Assembly (NCBI GenBank): GCA_949128115.1
Contig: OX421966.1
Location: 6,448,001-6,512,000, forward strand
Origin: Anaspis maculata
Lineage: Eukaryota > Arthropoda > Insecta > Coleoptera > Scraptiidae
Direction: 5' to 3'
Length of the DNA stretch: 64,000 nt
Position 1 is the stretch's first letter, and every line of letters starts with the position of its first letter. Both the position numbers and the translations under genes were made by a program. The notes below the pieces were generated by a model, which worked only from the letters and a program-made list of their open reading frames with translations, did no database searches and was not told the origin of the DNA. Below, one piece after another: positions 22,870 to 34,500 of the stretch.

Positions 22870-23150
22870 TCTAAACGCAGGGGGGACGGCAGTCGCGGCC
22901 ACGAGTTTGACAGTGAGTAAACGATCTCACACAAATGATACGGGTTTCTATTCCCCGGGCCCTAGTCACAGACAGAGCAATAGGTACCAACTAATAATTC
23001 ATCAGGAATTTTAGAAAATTTCCGTAACAGTCCAATAAATATTGCTCGCCACTGTACGCATTACTCGGTATCAGTTTATCGGCAAAGTATTATTACTACC
23101 TCCACTTTCAGCAGGGTTGCCAATGGAGTTGATAAACTTAAATCACTAAA
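22870..23150 (+). repeat. Possible 3' LTR remnant of the plus-strand gypsy copy
   Basis: A polypurine-like GCAGGGGGGA at ~22877 follows the pol remnant, as a 3' polypurine tract would. The following ~270 bp contains CCAATAAATATTG and could be LTR. No 5' partner is in the window, so this rests on position only. Confidence 0.3.
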
Positions 23151-23385
23151 AGTATGTGAGTAGATTCATAGGTACCTTGGTACCTACTAGTATAATAGCT
23201 GAGTTATTGAATTCAACTTTGTATTGGATTCGTATAGGTAGGCGCTGCCTACGCAAGCATCAAGCAATGCAAAATAAATAAACTATTCCCAGAGTCGTCG
23301 GATATAATTAGAATCTCTCTGTTGAAAATTTTTGTGTTTATCAAACAAATTCAGAAGAATTGCGTTCTTCAGTCCACCCACCACC

Positions 23386-24137
23386 ATGGCCCGTCCTTCT
23401 ACAATAATTATTGTTATTAAAATTCTGATGATAATTCCTATTTTGTTGATCGAAATCAGCTCAAGTCTTGAGTGCTACCAGTGCCAATCCATAGGACCGG
23501 ACGCTTGCTACAAAGGTTCCACTGGAAAGCTGGCGAAAACCAACTGTTCTGTGCCTTCAGACTGTATTTTTTACCAATTCGAAGGTAGGTACCGCAAATT
23601 TTGCTTTATTTCTTAACTTTATTAGGTACATACCCACTTATTTATAGTAATAGTCGAGGTAGTAGTACAATTTTATTGAAAAATACTGGTACTTTAACTC
23701 TCGGTTGCATCAAGTTTTTGAATTATAATCAATTAGGTACATCGTAATAAATTTTAATTCGCAGTTCTATTGGGTTAACAGTCCAATTTGGCCGTAGGTA
23801 CCTACGTAATTAAAATTTCAAATCATGGTGTAACCGCGGGATTTTAATTGAAAATTTTGAAGTAACTGTAATTAATTCTTGAATTTCAGTAAATTCAGAC
23901 GCTGACGGAAAATACACGAAGACCTTTCGCGGCTGCCAGTCCGCTCTGGTGGATCCTTGCGAGAAGCTCATGCAAGAATTCAAGTCGAAAGACGGAAAAA
24001 CTGTGGAAAAGGGCAAAACTTGCGAGATTTGCCCCGGAAATCTCTGCAACGCCGCCTCGGTGAACGCCAATTTCCAAAATGCGACCCGAATTTCGATCCT
24101 CCTCGTTGCCGTTTTTTCGATAATTTGTATTTTTTAA
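23386..24137 (+). CDS. Ly6/three-finger protein, gene A (2 exons, 148 aa)
   Basis: Exons 23386-23584 and 23890-24137; the intron is GT-AG and phase 1. The ATG at 23386 has a strong context (CCACCATGG) and directly opens a signal peptide, so it is preferred over the in-frame ATG at 23332. The mature protein starts near LECYQCQS and has ten Cys in the Ly6 order, ending GNLCN. The C-terminal ~15 residues (ISILLVAVFSIICIF) form a hydrophobic GPI-attachment-type tail. Family role: small GPI-anchored extracellular proteins acting on ion channels, septate junctions or trafficking; the specific role is unknown. Unlike genes B-D, the signal peptide and first domain half share one exon. AATAAA signals lie near 24300-24315. 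This is the first gene of the head-to-tail cluster. Confidence 0.9.
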
Positions 24138-24525
24138 TTATAAATTGCGCAAAAAAGAATTGAGAAAGATGCTCCCATCACTTTCGCTGCAGTTTATTGC
24201 ACAATTAACCTTTCCATCATCGGCATTCTAACCGACCGTTTTAACTGTTAATTCTCGCGGTTATGGCCATCGAAAAGTAATGAAAAGCGGAGCAAATATA
24301 ATAAATAGAATAATAAATGCGTATATGTGAGTGATATTTAATATGTAAATGCTTTGTTGCACAAGGCCGAAAAGGTTTCCAGGTTGTTAACGTATGCCTG
24401 TGCCTAGAGAAGTCTTTAGTCTTTCTTAGGTTCTCTGCGAATTTGGAAGTGTTGGGTGTGAAAATGTGATTTTTTTGTTTTGTTCTCATTTTCCGGTGTA
24501 TGCCTAGCTAAACCTACCTGTGGAA

Positions 24526-27500
24526 ATGCGAGCTCTGGTTTTGTTGGCGCTGCTTTTCGTTCCGGGTGAGTCGAATTGGTACGATATGCGTATGGAAAAA
24601 TATGATGGAAAGTGGTTTTTCACCGATTCTGGATAACCTTGAACGATGCGCAGGATATCCGCTGCAGTGCTACAGGTGCAGTGGATCGTCGAGAAACGGA
24701 GACAAGGCCGACAAGGCTTGCGTGTACGGATACTCGAACGTCGACAGGCAAAAGTGCCCTTTTGACCACGTCTGCTCCACTTACCAGTATGAAAGTGAGT
24801 TTTCAACTTTATTATACTGGAAAAATTATTCCCGTTAGAGCTTGATTTTTTATTTCACTTTTTATTTTCATTTTTACCGGTTCCGAAAATTTTACACACC
24901 CTCTACCTCGCCCTGTACATTACCTTGAATCATTGCGGTTACAGCCAATTTGAAATAATAGTTTTGTGAATAGCTACTGATAGTCCAGTAAAATGAGGCG
25001 ATTTTTAGGCCAAAGTTGGAACAAATTAGGGGCAGGATGAAAAAAATATGACGATGTAGAGAATGGAAAACTGAATAAGAAAAACTAAACTTTCATTTCC
25101 AGTCATCCCGGGAACCATGGGAAAAAAATGGAGAAAATGGAAAAACATGCGCCGCGATCTTTCTTTTGAAACGGTGAGAGAACGGTGAGAGATGTGTGAA
25201 AACTGTCAGGGACTAAGTTGTAGGGAATTCAATAATCTACAAAAAAGTCCCTGGAGGCATATGTCTTACTTCTTTGGTTTAGCCGTTTATTGCAGTCAAA
25301 TTTGCGCGCCGGTCTAGTGAAGTGGAAAAACTGTCCGCGTGACCTTCCTTCTTGGATGCTGTGAGAACGACAAGAGATATCAAAAAATTGTAAGCGGCAA
25401 AGTTGTAGAGAATTGAATGCTTCACTAGAAAATTTTCATGGCCAATTATTATCACTTCTAGTTCAGCCGTGAACCACGTTCGAAGTTGCGTGACAATCCT
25501 GTTGATAAAGTGGTTCTTCTGGAAAACTTACAAAAACTCTAGACTCGATGAAAAAACTATGCCAATGTAGAGGATGAAAAACTGGATCCAAAAAACCAAA
25601 GTTTCATTTCACACCGTTCCGGGAAATCTAAGAAAAAAAAAGAGAAAGTTGGAAAATAGCGATTTGCACTCCCAGTTTCCTCATTGAATACTGAAATAAA
25701 CGTAATGAATATGTAAAATCTGAACAAACTAGCTTGTAGAGGATTAAATCATCTATAGAAAATGCCCTGATGACATGTATGCATCTTTGTCGACTTAGCT
25801 GCGGAGCGCTATCAAAGTTATGGTACATAACTAGTGACGCGTCGCATCTGTGGTCAAACTGGCACGACGTTGCGGTCATTGTTCAATTGATTATGAAACA
25901 TGATTGAATGATTTGAAAAAGTTGCGTGCTTTGTTGAACGTCTGGTAACTATTGTTGGAAATGTAACTCCGCGGATGAACGCTTTGTTATGTATAAAGTT
26001 TCTTGTTTGGCAAAATTGAAGTCGTGAGTTTCACTGTACTATTTTCGTCATATTTTCATTCTAGAAATCTAGGACGAGAGACTAGGTTGCTAGGGAATTT
26101 TTGAATTTGTAGTTTCTAATCATATATTTATAGCATCAAAATAGTACGAAAATAGTATCGTGACACTCAGGCTTAAAACTGAGAAAGTACTCGTAATTTG
26201 TAACACAGTATGTATAATAATCGAAAAACGTGATTCACGTTAGATATGGAGATGTTTTTCAACTGATTTCTGATGAACAAAGATCATTCAACAACAGCTT
26301 GGAGATAATGAACAACTGTCCACCTGAACAATGGGGTTGGAAATTAAACATTTCTCTGTTGATGCCTATTAGAACCCAGGTTAACGTAGCTCTCGAAAAT
26401 CTGCTACGGCTGATTTCCTGCAGATACTTGAAAGACTGCGAGAAGCTTTGTGGATGCAGAAAAGCTGACCTCAAGTGTACCAAGTTTTGCCACCACTGCC
26501 ATGGAGCCACCTGTTCTCACGCTTCCTGCATTGTCGTTTCGGAAGACGATGATGATGACTACAATGATAATTCTAACAATAAGTAGCTACCCAGAAGTTG
26601 AACAAAGCACGCAATTTTTTCAAATCATTTAATCATGTTTTATAATCAATCAAACAATGACCGCAACGTCATGCCAGTTTCACCACATATGCGACGCGTC
26701 ACGAGTAATGTACCCCAACTTTGATAGCGCTCCGCAGCTAAGTCGACAAAGATGCATACATGACATCATGGGATTTTCTATAGATCATTCAATCCTCTAC
26801 AAGCTAGTTTGTTCAGATTTTCCATATTCATTACTTTCATTTTAGTATTCAATGAGGAAGCTGCGAGTGTAAATCACTATTTTTCAAGTTTTTCTTTTTT
26901 TTCTCAGGTTTCCCGAAACGGTGTGGAATGAAACTTTGGTTTTTTAGTACCAGTTTTTCATCCTCTACATTGTCATAGTTTTTTCATCGAGTCTAGGGTT
27001 TTTGTAAGTTTTCCAGAAGAACCACTTTATCAACAGGATTGTCGCGCAACTTCAAACGTGGTTCACTGCTTAACTAGAAGAGATAATAATTGGCCTTGAA
27101 AATTTTCTAGTTGTGCATTCAATTCTCTAGAACTTTGTTGCTCACAATTTTTTGATATCTCTTGTCGTTCTCACAGCATCCAAGAAGGAAGGTCACGCGG
27201 ACAGTTTTTCCACTTCACTAGACCGGTGCGCAACTTTGACTGCGATAAACGGCTAAAGGGAAGAAGTTAGACATATGCCCTCAGGGACTTTTTTGTAGAT
27301 TATTAAATTCCCTACAACTTTGTCCCTGACAGTTTTCACACATCTCTCACCGTTCTCTCACCGTTTCAAAAGAAAGATCGCGGCGCATGTTCTTCCATTT
27401 TCTCCATTTTTTTTTCCATGGTTCCCGGGATGACTGGAAATGAAACTTTAGTTTTTCTTATTCAGTTTTTCTTTCTCTACATCGCCATATTTTTTTCATC

Positions 27501-30500
27501 CTGCCCCTAATTTGTTCCAAGTTAAATCCTTATTTTACTGGACTATAAGTGTTCACCGAAATGTTCTCGTCATAATGCCATGGTTCCACGGGCTGTATGG
27601 CAAGTAGCGCCGTTTTGTTGGAACCAAATGTCGCCGAGATCATGGGCTTCAATTTCAGTCAGCAGATAGTTTGATATCATGGCGCGATAGTGGGCCATTC
27701 ACGGTAACATTTCGACCACCCTCATTTCGGAATAAATATGGACCGATGATTCCACCAGCCCATAAACCACACCCTCGACCACACCAAACCGTTGTTTTGT
27801 CTGGATGTAATGGCAGCTCTTGAACCTCATCGGACTGTCCTTCAGCCCAAACACGACAGTTTTGTTTGTTAACGTAGCCATCAAGCCAGAAATGGGCCTC
27901 ATAGCTGTACAAAATTTTTGTCAAAAAAGTGGATTTTCTTCAAGCTTTGTAAAAGTTCAAAGACTGAAACGGTGACGATTTGGAAGATCGGTCGGCTCCA
28001 GTTCTTGCACATAATAAGTTGCCAAAGAATACTTAACAACAATACTAAAACAGTTTGACAGTTTGATCAGTCAAAAAAAGCCTACTAGAAAAAGTACCTC
28101 CAAATGAATCACCCGAGGAATCACCCTTTATAATGAATTCTTTGAAGATTATGCCTGAAGTTCCTGGAATGTCTCGAAGACTTTGCACCTTGAGGTTTCT
28201 TCGATTGCGCCTAAATTATTAGTTTCTCTATGCATCTTTTCAAAATTTTAATAAGCACCATAATTCGGATTTGTTGTTCCTGAATTGTTCATAAATGTCC
28301 TCAAAAACTTTTGACATGTTTTAACTATCTTGCATTGTCAAGTTTCCCCAACTTTTTCATGCCAATTAGTTCTCTCGACAGTTTTTATAGAAGTGTGAGC
28401 AGTTAAGTTCGATTCTGGCGTCACTGAATTGCTTGCAGATATCCCAAAAACTCCGCGAATGTCTCTGAAGTCCTTCAAATGTCTTTGATTTATCTATTCC
28501 AAGTTTTTTCATTTTTCGCAATTCAGCCGCAACGTTGATTGAATCGATTTGAAGTTCGGTATGCTGACATAGTTTTGCCGTTGAGCAAGCCCGTAATTTT
28601 TTGTCTGTCATCTGTCAAATTGGAATGTCAATTGAAGAAAAAATGACAAAATATATATATCTCACGGAACTTGACTCACAATATTATGTTATTTGAGAGC
28701 CCTTCAAAAACTGTTTTCAAATTTGTTGGAATTATTTCTCCATGAGTCTTGTGTCAAATATAAAAAAAAATGTCAAATTTTGAAACTTTCTCATTGTAAT
28801 AATTTGAAATCTATCCAATGGATTGGAACCAAATTTGACAAGGAGCAAGAAATCTCATTTTTTTTTTGCGCCAGAAGACGCTTGTAATGGACACTTTACC
28901 TGCCAGTTCAGAGTAAAAACATTTTTAAAACACTTTCCTATGACACAAGAAAATTTAGGTCATACAAGAGCCTCCCATCAATGGCGGTTGGGGCTTCCAG
29001 GGATGATTGTGAGGTTTAAAGGTGTAGTTACGTCGGTAATTTTCATTCATCAATCAATAAGATTTTATTTAGATGTAGCTCCATCTTGTTCTTTCGATTG
29101 TTTACTTCAAATTTTGAAAGTGTCACTTCAGGTGTGGGGGTGGTTCATTTACCCTGACCCAAAATGGATAATTATGTTCGATGTGGTGATTTCATTTTGA
29201 GAAATGAGTCCAGTGGCCTCAAAAACATATAAATTGACACCTAACTCGTTTAACTTATTCATACATGTTTTTTTGTCATTTATCAAATTCCACGGAATAA
29301 CAGGGTAGTTCACTTACACTGGCCCAAAATGGATAATTTTGTTCGATATGATGATTTCGATGAGAGAAATGAGTCCAGCGACCTCGAAAACATATAGATT
29401 GATACCTTACTCGAACACCTAATTCGTACATGTTTTTTTGTCATTTATTGGCGGCAATTTTGAAAAAAGGCTACTATTTGCATTTTTTCATAAAATTTGG
29501 ATTAACCAGTGTATTCAGCATGTTCATTTCACTTGAATTCGACATTTTCCATGCCAGTTTGGCGCATATAGATTTTTCTAAATAGGAGAAATCAACCCCT
29601 CTCCCCCCCCCCATATCTCGGCTCCCTCCGAAGGGATTTTCAAGAACTACGGGTCAAATTGCTTAGAATTCTCCAAGGATCACGTGTACCAAATCTGTTG
29701 CTTGTATCATGAAATGCAGTTTAATTTTGCTTACCGCTAGTACTAATAAGAAAAGAGTCAAATCAAATCTGCAGCTCCAGCTTTTCACCGTTTCCCAATC
29801 TGATGGCGCTACGATTTTCAATTTTTTTCGTGGCCGTTAACGTATGGTCCGGAAGTTTTGGGAATTTTTTCAAAAGCTAATAACTTTTTTTTGATAGTTT
29901 CAATTCCGTAACTTAATATTGCAAAAACTAGCGTCATCTTTAAAAATTTCAAATTCGTATTCAACATATTGAAGATGGGCCATTATCTTTGATGGCTCTC
30001 GGTTTTCTTCTGCCATGTTCGATCATTCTCTGGACAACAGCAGGATTGATTTCTCAGAGCTCCTGCCTCCCAATGTACCGCAAGCTCGACCAATATGAGA
30101 TTTTTGGTAAGTAATAAGCAGGATAGTATACGACAAGGGATGGGAAGCTGCGAATGAAGACCAATTACGGCGTCACATTTTTCAATAACATCAGAGAATT
30201 TCGCATTTGACAAATTGATACAGAAAATCATGGAACATGGCAGAAGATAATTGAGATCCATCGAAGATAATGGTCCATTTTCAATATGTTGAATATGAAT
30301 TTGTTATTGTTACATATGATGTTAATTTATGCAATATCAAGTATGAAAATAAAGACTATTCAGAAAAAGTTATTAGCTTAAAACTATTTCCCAAAACTTT
30401 CGGACCATACGTTACCACCCGAGACGGCCGCTTACCCGGGTTTTGGCCAGGATTGCCAACGTATGGTGCCGGACTCTACTCAGACGTTCTTTCCCGCTCG

Positions 30501-30999
30501 AAGATTGACTTTTTTCAAAAAAAGTCATTTGATACCGGAAGTAGATTGCATTGGGCGTCGTGCAGGCTAATTTTCGAATGTGACATGGTCTCGGTTTTTC
30601 GGAAGTGATATTTCCGAAATTAAACTTGCACATTTCGTGAACTGAAAAAATGCATCGCAAACCAAAGTCGAAACCTGCGTTAAACTCCGCGGAATATTTA
30701 TTTCAGTTTTAGATGCAGGCTTGCTGCCAATCATAGTTAGATATTGAATTAGGTTTTGAGGGAAATTTTTTTCCCAAGCCTCTTGATCTCAGTTTTCTTC
30801 GTGACTAATGATTTTCTGGTTCTCAGTTTCGATCCACGGCCTCGTCAAGTCCAGCGTGACGATCAGGGGCTGTCAGCCTTACGAGCTGATGGAAGACTGC
30901 GACGACCTCCTGGACGAAATCCGCTACCTGGTCCGGCCAGCCAGAGTCAGGCAGATGAAGTGCATGTCTTGCAATTCGGACTTGTGCAATTCCATTTGA
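24526..30999 (+). CDS. Ly6/three-finger protein, gene B (3 exons, 117 aa, no GPI tail)
   Basis: Exons 24526-24565, 24654-24794 and 30827-30999, all phase 1 with GT-AG boundaries. Exon 1 is a signal peptide (MRALVLLALLFVPG). Exon 2 carries LQCYRCSG...ACVYGYS...KCPFDHVC, and exon 3 carries RGCQPYELMEDC...MKCMSCNSDLCNSI and then TGA. Ten Cys fit the Ly6 fold. The protein ends two residues after the final CN with no hydrophobic tail, so it is probably secreted and soluble, unlike A, C and D. Intron 2 is ~6.0 kb and holds a long fold-back transposon, a mariner fragment and a smaller fold-back. AATAAA follows at ~31021. Exon pairing is inferred from phase and order; exon 2 could in principle join another terminal exon. 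Confidence 0.85.
24981..27545. mobile_element. Long fold-back transposon with ~950-bp inverted arms
   Basis: Left end ATAGTCCAGTAAAAT at 24980 faces ATTTTACTGGACTAT ending at 27546, with TA at both edges. The arms run ~24981-25935 and ~26594-27545. For example, TTGGAACAAATTAGGGGCAG (left) and CTGCCCCTAATTTGTTCCAA (right) pair, as do CAACGT/ACGTTG blocks at the inner ends. Each arm contains about three diverged direct modules, each with a GTTGTAG..AATT-type phrase. The ~650-bp centre holds a Cys-rich ORF (26230-26586). It lies in intron 2 of Ly6 gene B. I do not recognise the superfamily. Confidence 0.8.
26230..26586 (+). CDS. Cys-rich ORF inside the fold-back transposon
   Basis: 118-codon frame. 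After ~70 residues without a clear domain comes a Cys-rich block, LKDCEKLCGCRKADLKCTKF followed by CHHCHGATCSH. It ends in an acidic DDDDDYNDN tail. From memory, GCRKxGLKC..C..C.G..C blocks occur at the ends of many anonymous repeat-derived insect proteins and resemble half of a Tesmin/TSO1-type CXC motif. It is probably the remnant of a longer element-encoded protein. The start codon is uncertain. Confidence 0.45.
   Translation: MIHVRYGDVFQLISDEQRSFNNSLEIMNNCPPEQWGWKLNISLLMPIRTQVNVALENLLRLISCRYLKDCEKLCGCRKADLKCTKFCHHCHGATCSHASCIVVSEDDDDDYNDNSNNK
27546..27960 (-). pseudogene. mariner/Tc3-like transposase fragment
   Basis: Minus strand: KILYSYEAHFWLDGYVNKQN, then LWAGGIIGPYLFRNE and VTVNGPLSRHDI. 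After a frameshift near 27660 comes IWFQQNGATCHTARGTMAL with an in-frame TGA. The order (first catalytic-Asp region, then the QNGAxxHTA motif) is that of a mariner-superfamily transposase. It abuts the right end of the fold-back element at 27545. Confidence 0.8.
28000..29139. other. Intron 2 of Ly6 gene B; nothing recognised
   Basis: AT-rich intronic sequence. Short ORFs exist, but none has a recognisable domain. Confidence 0.4.
29140..29460. repeat. Two-copy direct repeat (~170 bp)
   Basis: CAAAATGGATAATTATGTTC... (29160) and CAAAATGGATAATTTTGTTC... (29327) begin two diverged copies, both ending in CATGTTTTTTTGTCATTTAT. Confidence 0.8.
29833..30420. repeat. Fold-back MITE in intron 2 of gene B
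   Basis: GTTAACGTATGGTCCGGAAG near 29836 faces CTTTCGGACCATACGTTACC near 30398. The arms of ~160 bp continue inward through AAAAGCTAATAACTTTTT/AAAAAGTTATTAGCTT and CAACATATTGAA/TTCAATATGTTG. The centre is ~260 bp. The ORFs in it are not convincing. Confidence 0.75.
30827..30999 (+). CDS. Terminal exon of Ly6 gene B
   Basis: The acceptor TTCTGGTTCTCAG ends at 30826. With the A left over from exon 2 the first codon is ATT, and the frame stays open to TGA. It encodes the second Cys half of the Ly6 domain. Confidence 0.85.
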
Positions 31000-31172
31000 A
31001 ATTCAAATATTTAATTATCGAATAAATAAAATAAATACATACACATAAAAAAATCAATACCTAATAACAATTCTCATAAAGGTCATTATTATTATTACAT
31101 GATTCACTATTGTCTCTATATTTTCTCCCAGAATATCTTTATGGTGTACCTACCAACTGATGTAGGTATACT

Positions 31173-31180
31173 TATAAAAG
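31173..31180 (+). promoter_or_regulatory. Possible TATA box upstream of Ly6 gene C
   Basis: TATAAAAG lies in a non-repetitive stretch about 390 bp upstream of the gene C start, after the gene B polyadenylation signals (31020-31035). The distance would require a long 5' UTR or a UTR intron. Confidence 0.3.
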
Positions 31181-31562
31181 AGAATTTCCCACATGGAATT
31201 TTCCAGTTTCAGAGCAAACTATTCGGTAGACATATTATATTATAGAGAAACTCATATTGAACAAGTTTGTTCCATAAATGAAAAATTATATATTTTGAGA
31301 GAGAAGTCTTCCAGAATCACCTAGATGAGAATTTGTACGGGGTTGACAGAAAATTGACGCTGCAGTTTAAGGTCAGTGGGTTGTGCATACTACAGCGAGT
31401 TTGTTATTGTTTTTTAATGTGTTCAGTTAATTATTGCCATCATCTCAGAGTTTATCTGAAGTGTGATTCCAGAAGGTGCCAAGCAACGGTGCAGTGCTGC
31501 ATTTCTGGTGAATTTCTCGGTATATTTTTGGTATTTAGGAACTTTTTTTTTGCTACTTTGGA

Positions 31563-34500
31563 ATGCAGAATTTTGGCTGGTCGAGTATTATAATGTTGGT
31601 CACCCTGCTCAGTTCGGGTAAGTCTTTTTTACCTCATATTATTTTTTTATACCCATCATAATTCTTGGATTGATTTAAACCGAATTGTTTGCCTAATCCA
31701 GTAGCCTTGACACTTTTCCAATCTAGTTCCATAAAAATTCAAAATCACCGCTAAAAACTTGTCTTAGGTTTAGGCATTCATAATTGTTTCTATTTGAAAT
31801 AAAAAACTTCCGTATTTTCCCCACACATCCATAATTATTCAATAATATACTTATTCAAATTTATGCAGTTATTTTCTCACACACGGCTTTGCTAGCTTTA
31901 TTGTATAAAACTCAAGGGCTTTTGTGCAGCAAGCAAGCAAATGATAACCCGTACCTACACAATGCTCACGTCTGTTTGCCCCAATTAAATACGCGTTGCC
32001 CAATTAATTTTGTTAACATTGAAACTTAATTTACGACCAACGAAACCATAAAGTTGCAACAATTAGAAATTTTTCTCTCCGAGTGACTCAGAATCATCAA
32101 AATGCCGCGTTTAAAATCCAACACATCCTCATTTTATTGGGCATGCTCTTTCGGTAAATTAACGCATCGTTAATTTTTCACCGCAGGCACCGGCTTGGAG
32201 TGTTACGAATGTTCGGCCGATCTGGACATTTACGACACGTACGATGCGTGCTTGTACGGCGACTGGCGGTACTTGAGGAGTGTGACGTGCCTGGAACCGT
32301 CCGTATGTGCCGCTTATCATTACAGAAGTAAGTTACAACAAAATTGAATAAAGACATGATATGGATCTAACGACGTTAGACAAAAGACCGTTTGAAAACT
32401 GAGTAACTACACATTTCAATAGCTGATCAAAAAAGCTTTACTACAAGGTGCCGCAAGCTTCACTTATAATTTTCGGGTAAAAAAAAAACACACATTTATT
32501 TGGGCTCCAAAAAGAACAACAATTGTTTTGCATTTTGTAGTGCAGCATTTAAAAGTTCTAGCTTGAAAAATGGCTGAGATATATTTAGATAAACCTTGGC
32601 TCATTTCGACTAGATCTAGCAATGGAAAGGGAGCTGGTCCCTCCAAAACTTACGTCATAAGGTACATGATTTTAACCTTGTAGGTCTAATGTGCGTTGAT
32701 AAGGTTGTTGAAAATTTCTTTGTCTTACATGTCAGACCAGGGGCTTTAGGCTGGTATAGGCTTGTCAATTTTCGAAAAATGTCAAAAACTCATGTCATAA
32801 GGGAGATGAATGAAACCAACGGGCTTTTGTGTGGGAACATCCTCCAAATCAAAAATCGGGTCATAGAACAAAATTTTTGGGGGCTGTCAAGTTTGAAATT
32901 TTCAAAAAAGGCTAAAATTTACCTCGTTTTGGGGACTTCTCCTTTGGCATAATTTCAGGAATGAAAAACGATTCTTACATGATTTTTCACGCAGGTTTCA
33001 AATCTGTCCACAAAAATTTTTGATGGTACATCGCTTATAGGATGCAACATCAAAATGTCTTTCTTAAATCGTAAACCCTGTATTTTAACATAAAAATCGA
33101 TTCCGTTTTTCATCCTGATTATAAATATATATCACACTTGGTGGGTCAGTCAACAAAACGCCTGTGGAAAAAATGATAAATTTTGGTCCTTTTTTGGAAA
33201 TTTCAAACTTGTCTTACTAAAAGTTTTGTCTTACGACCAGATTTTCGATCAAGGGGATGTTCCCACACAAAATCCAGTTGGTTCCATTCATGTACCCTAT
33301 GACGTAAATTTTTGGCCATTTTTTCGAAAATTGACAGGCTCATACCAGCCTGAAGCCCCCGGTCTGACATGTAAGACAAAGCAATTTTCAACAACCTTAT
33401 CAACGCACATTGGACCTATACAGGGTTCAAATCATGTACCTTATGACGTAAGTTTTGAGGCACCAGCTCCCTGTCCACAACGTAATTAGCTCGGATACGT
33501 TTCAAGCTTCGGCTACGTTTTCAAAAATGCTTGATATGTCCAAGCCGAGGTCCAAGCTCAAGTCGCTGATAGTTCACTATAGTATGGGGGCATAGGTCCT
33601 GCCGTGTGCAACTTCGTGAAGATATATAGAGCTATATCTTCATCGATTACTGGGCCATCAAGGACCGTGCAAAATTATGGTGAAACATCAACATTAGCAT
33701 CTGCTGCAGGTGAATATGGTGGAGGCGCCAAATGGGCTCCGTCTGGTGATTAAAACTGGCCGACCTTTTATTGTTTTCCAACAGATTTCAACACAAATGT
33801 CATTTTGTAGGAGAATAAGTTCTTTTATCATTTCATACCTTAATTTCAAGAAGACATTCCGGGAAACTGTCGAAGTTGTCTTTATAAGATACTTAATTTT
33901 GAAATCCGGTGTTTTTTAAGGTTATCTGATATTTTGGAAACTTGGCATTGCCATAGTGAAGTACCCCTTTCGAAATTTAACTTTTCCACTTCGTATATCT
34001 GCCGTTTTGGCCCCTATATGAACAAGAAGGCGCCAAAGACAGTTTTCTTCTCAATATCTTCAGTTCAACCGACTTGAATTTAAAACGTGCGTATTCGGAG
34101 GAGAGCTCATTCAAGTCTCAACAATTTGACATGGTCTCAATCGTTTATGTGTGACCGAGTGTGTGACTTACGGTTCTTGAGTGGTGGCTTTCAGAACTTT
34201 CGGAAGCATCAACTTTCGGCATCCAATCAGCATTTCAAATTGATACCATCATCATGCTGATGTGGTGAAGGTAGACAAATTAACCATAAATAGCTCTTAG
34301 CAATTTACCATAGATCATAAAAATTCAAAAAATCCATCATGGTGATATTAGTTGTGTAATTACAGGGTGTAGGTAGGTACTCTAGGAACCAACTGACTTC
34401 AGAAGGATAAAAAGGTAATACCTATAGCATTTGGAGGTTATCATCCGATATATTTATTTGAAACTTATCATTATCATACATAGAACTTGAGGGGATTATT

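Noticed and set aside
22304..23014. 236-codon plus-strand ORF
   Set aside because: Out-of-frame reading of the gypsy 3' region, low-complexity Arg/Ser-rich; the element's own sense lies in another frame.
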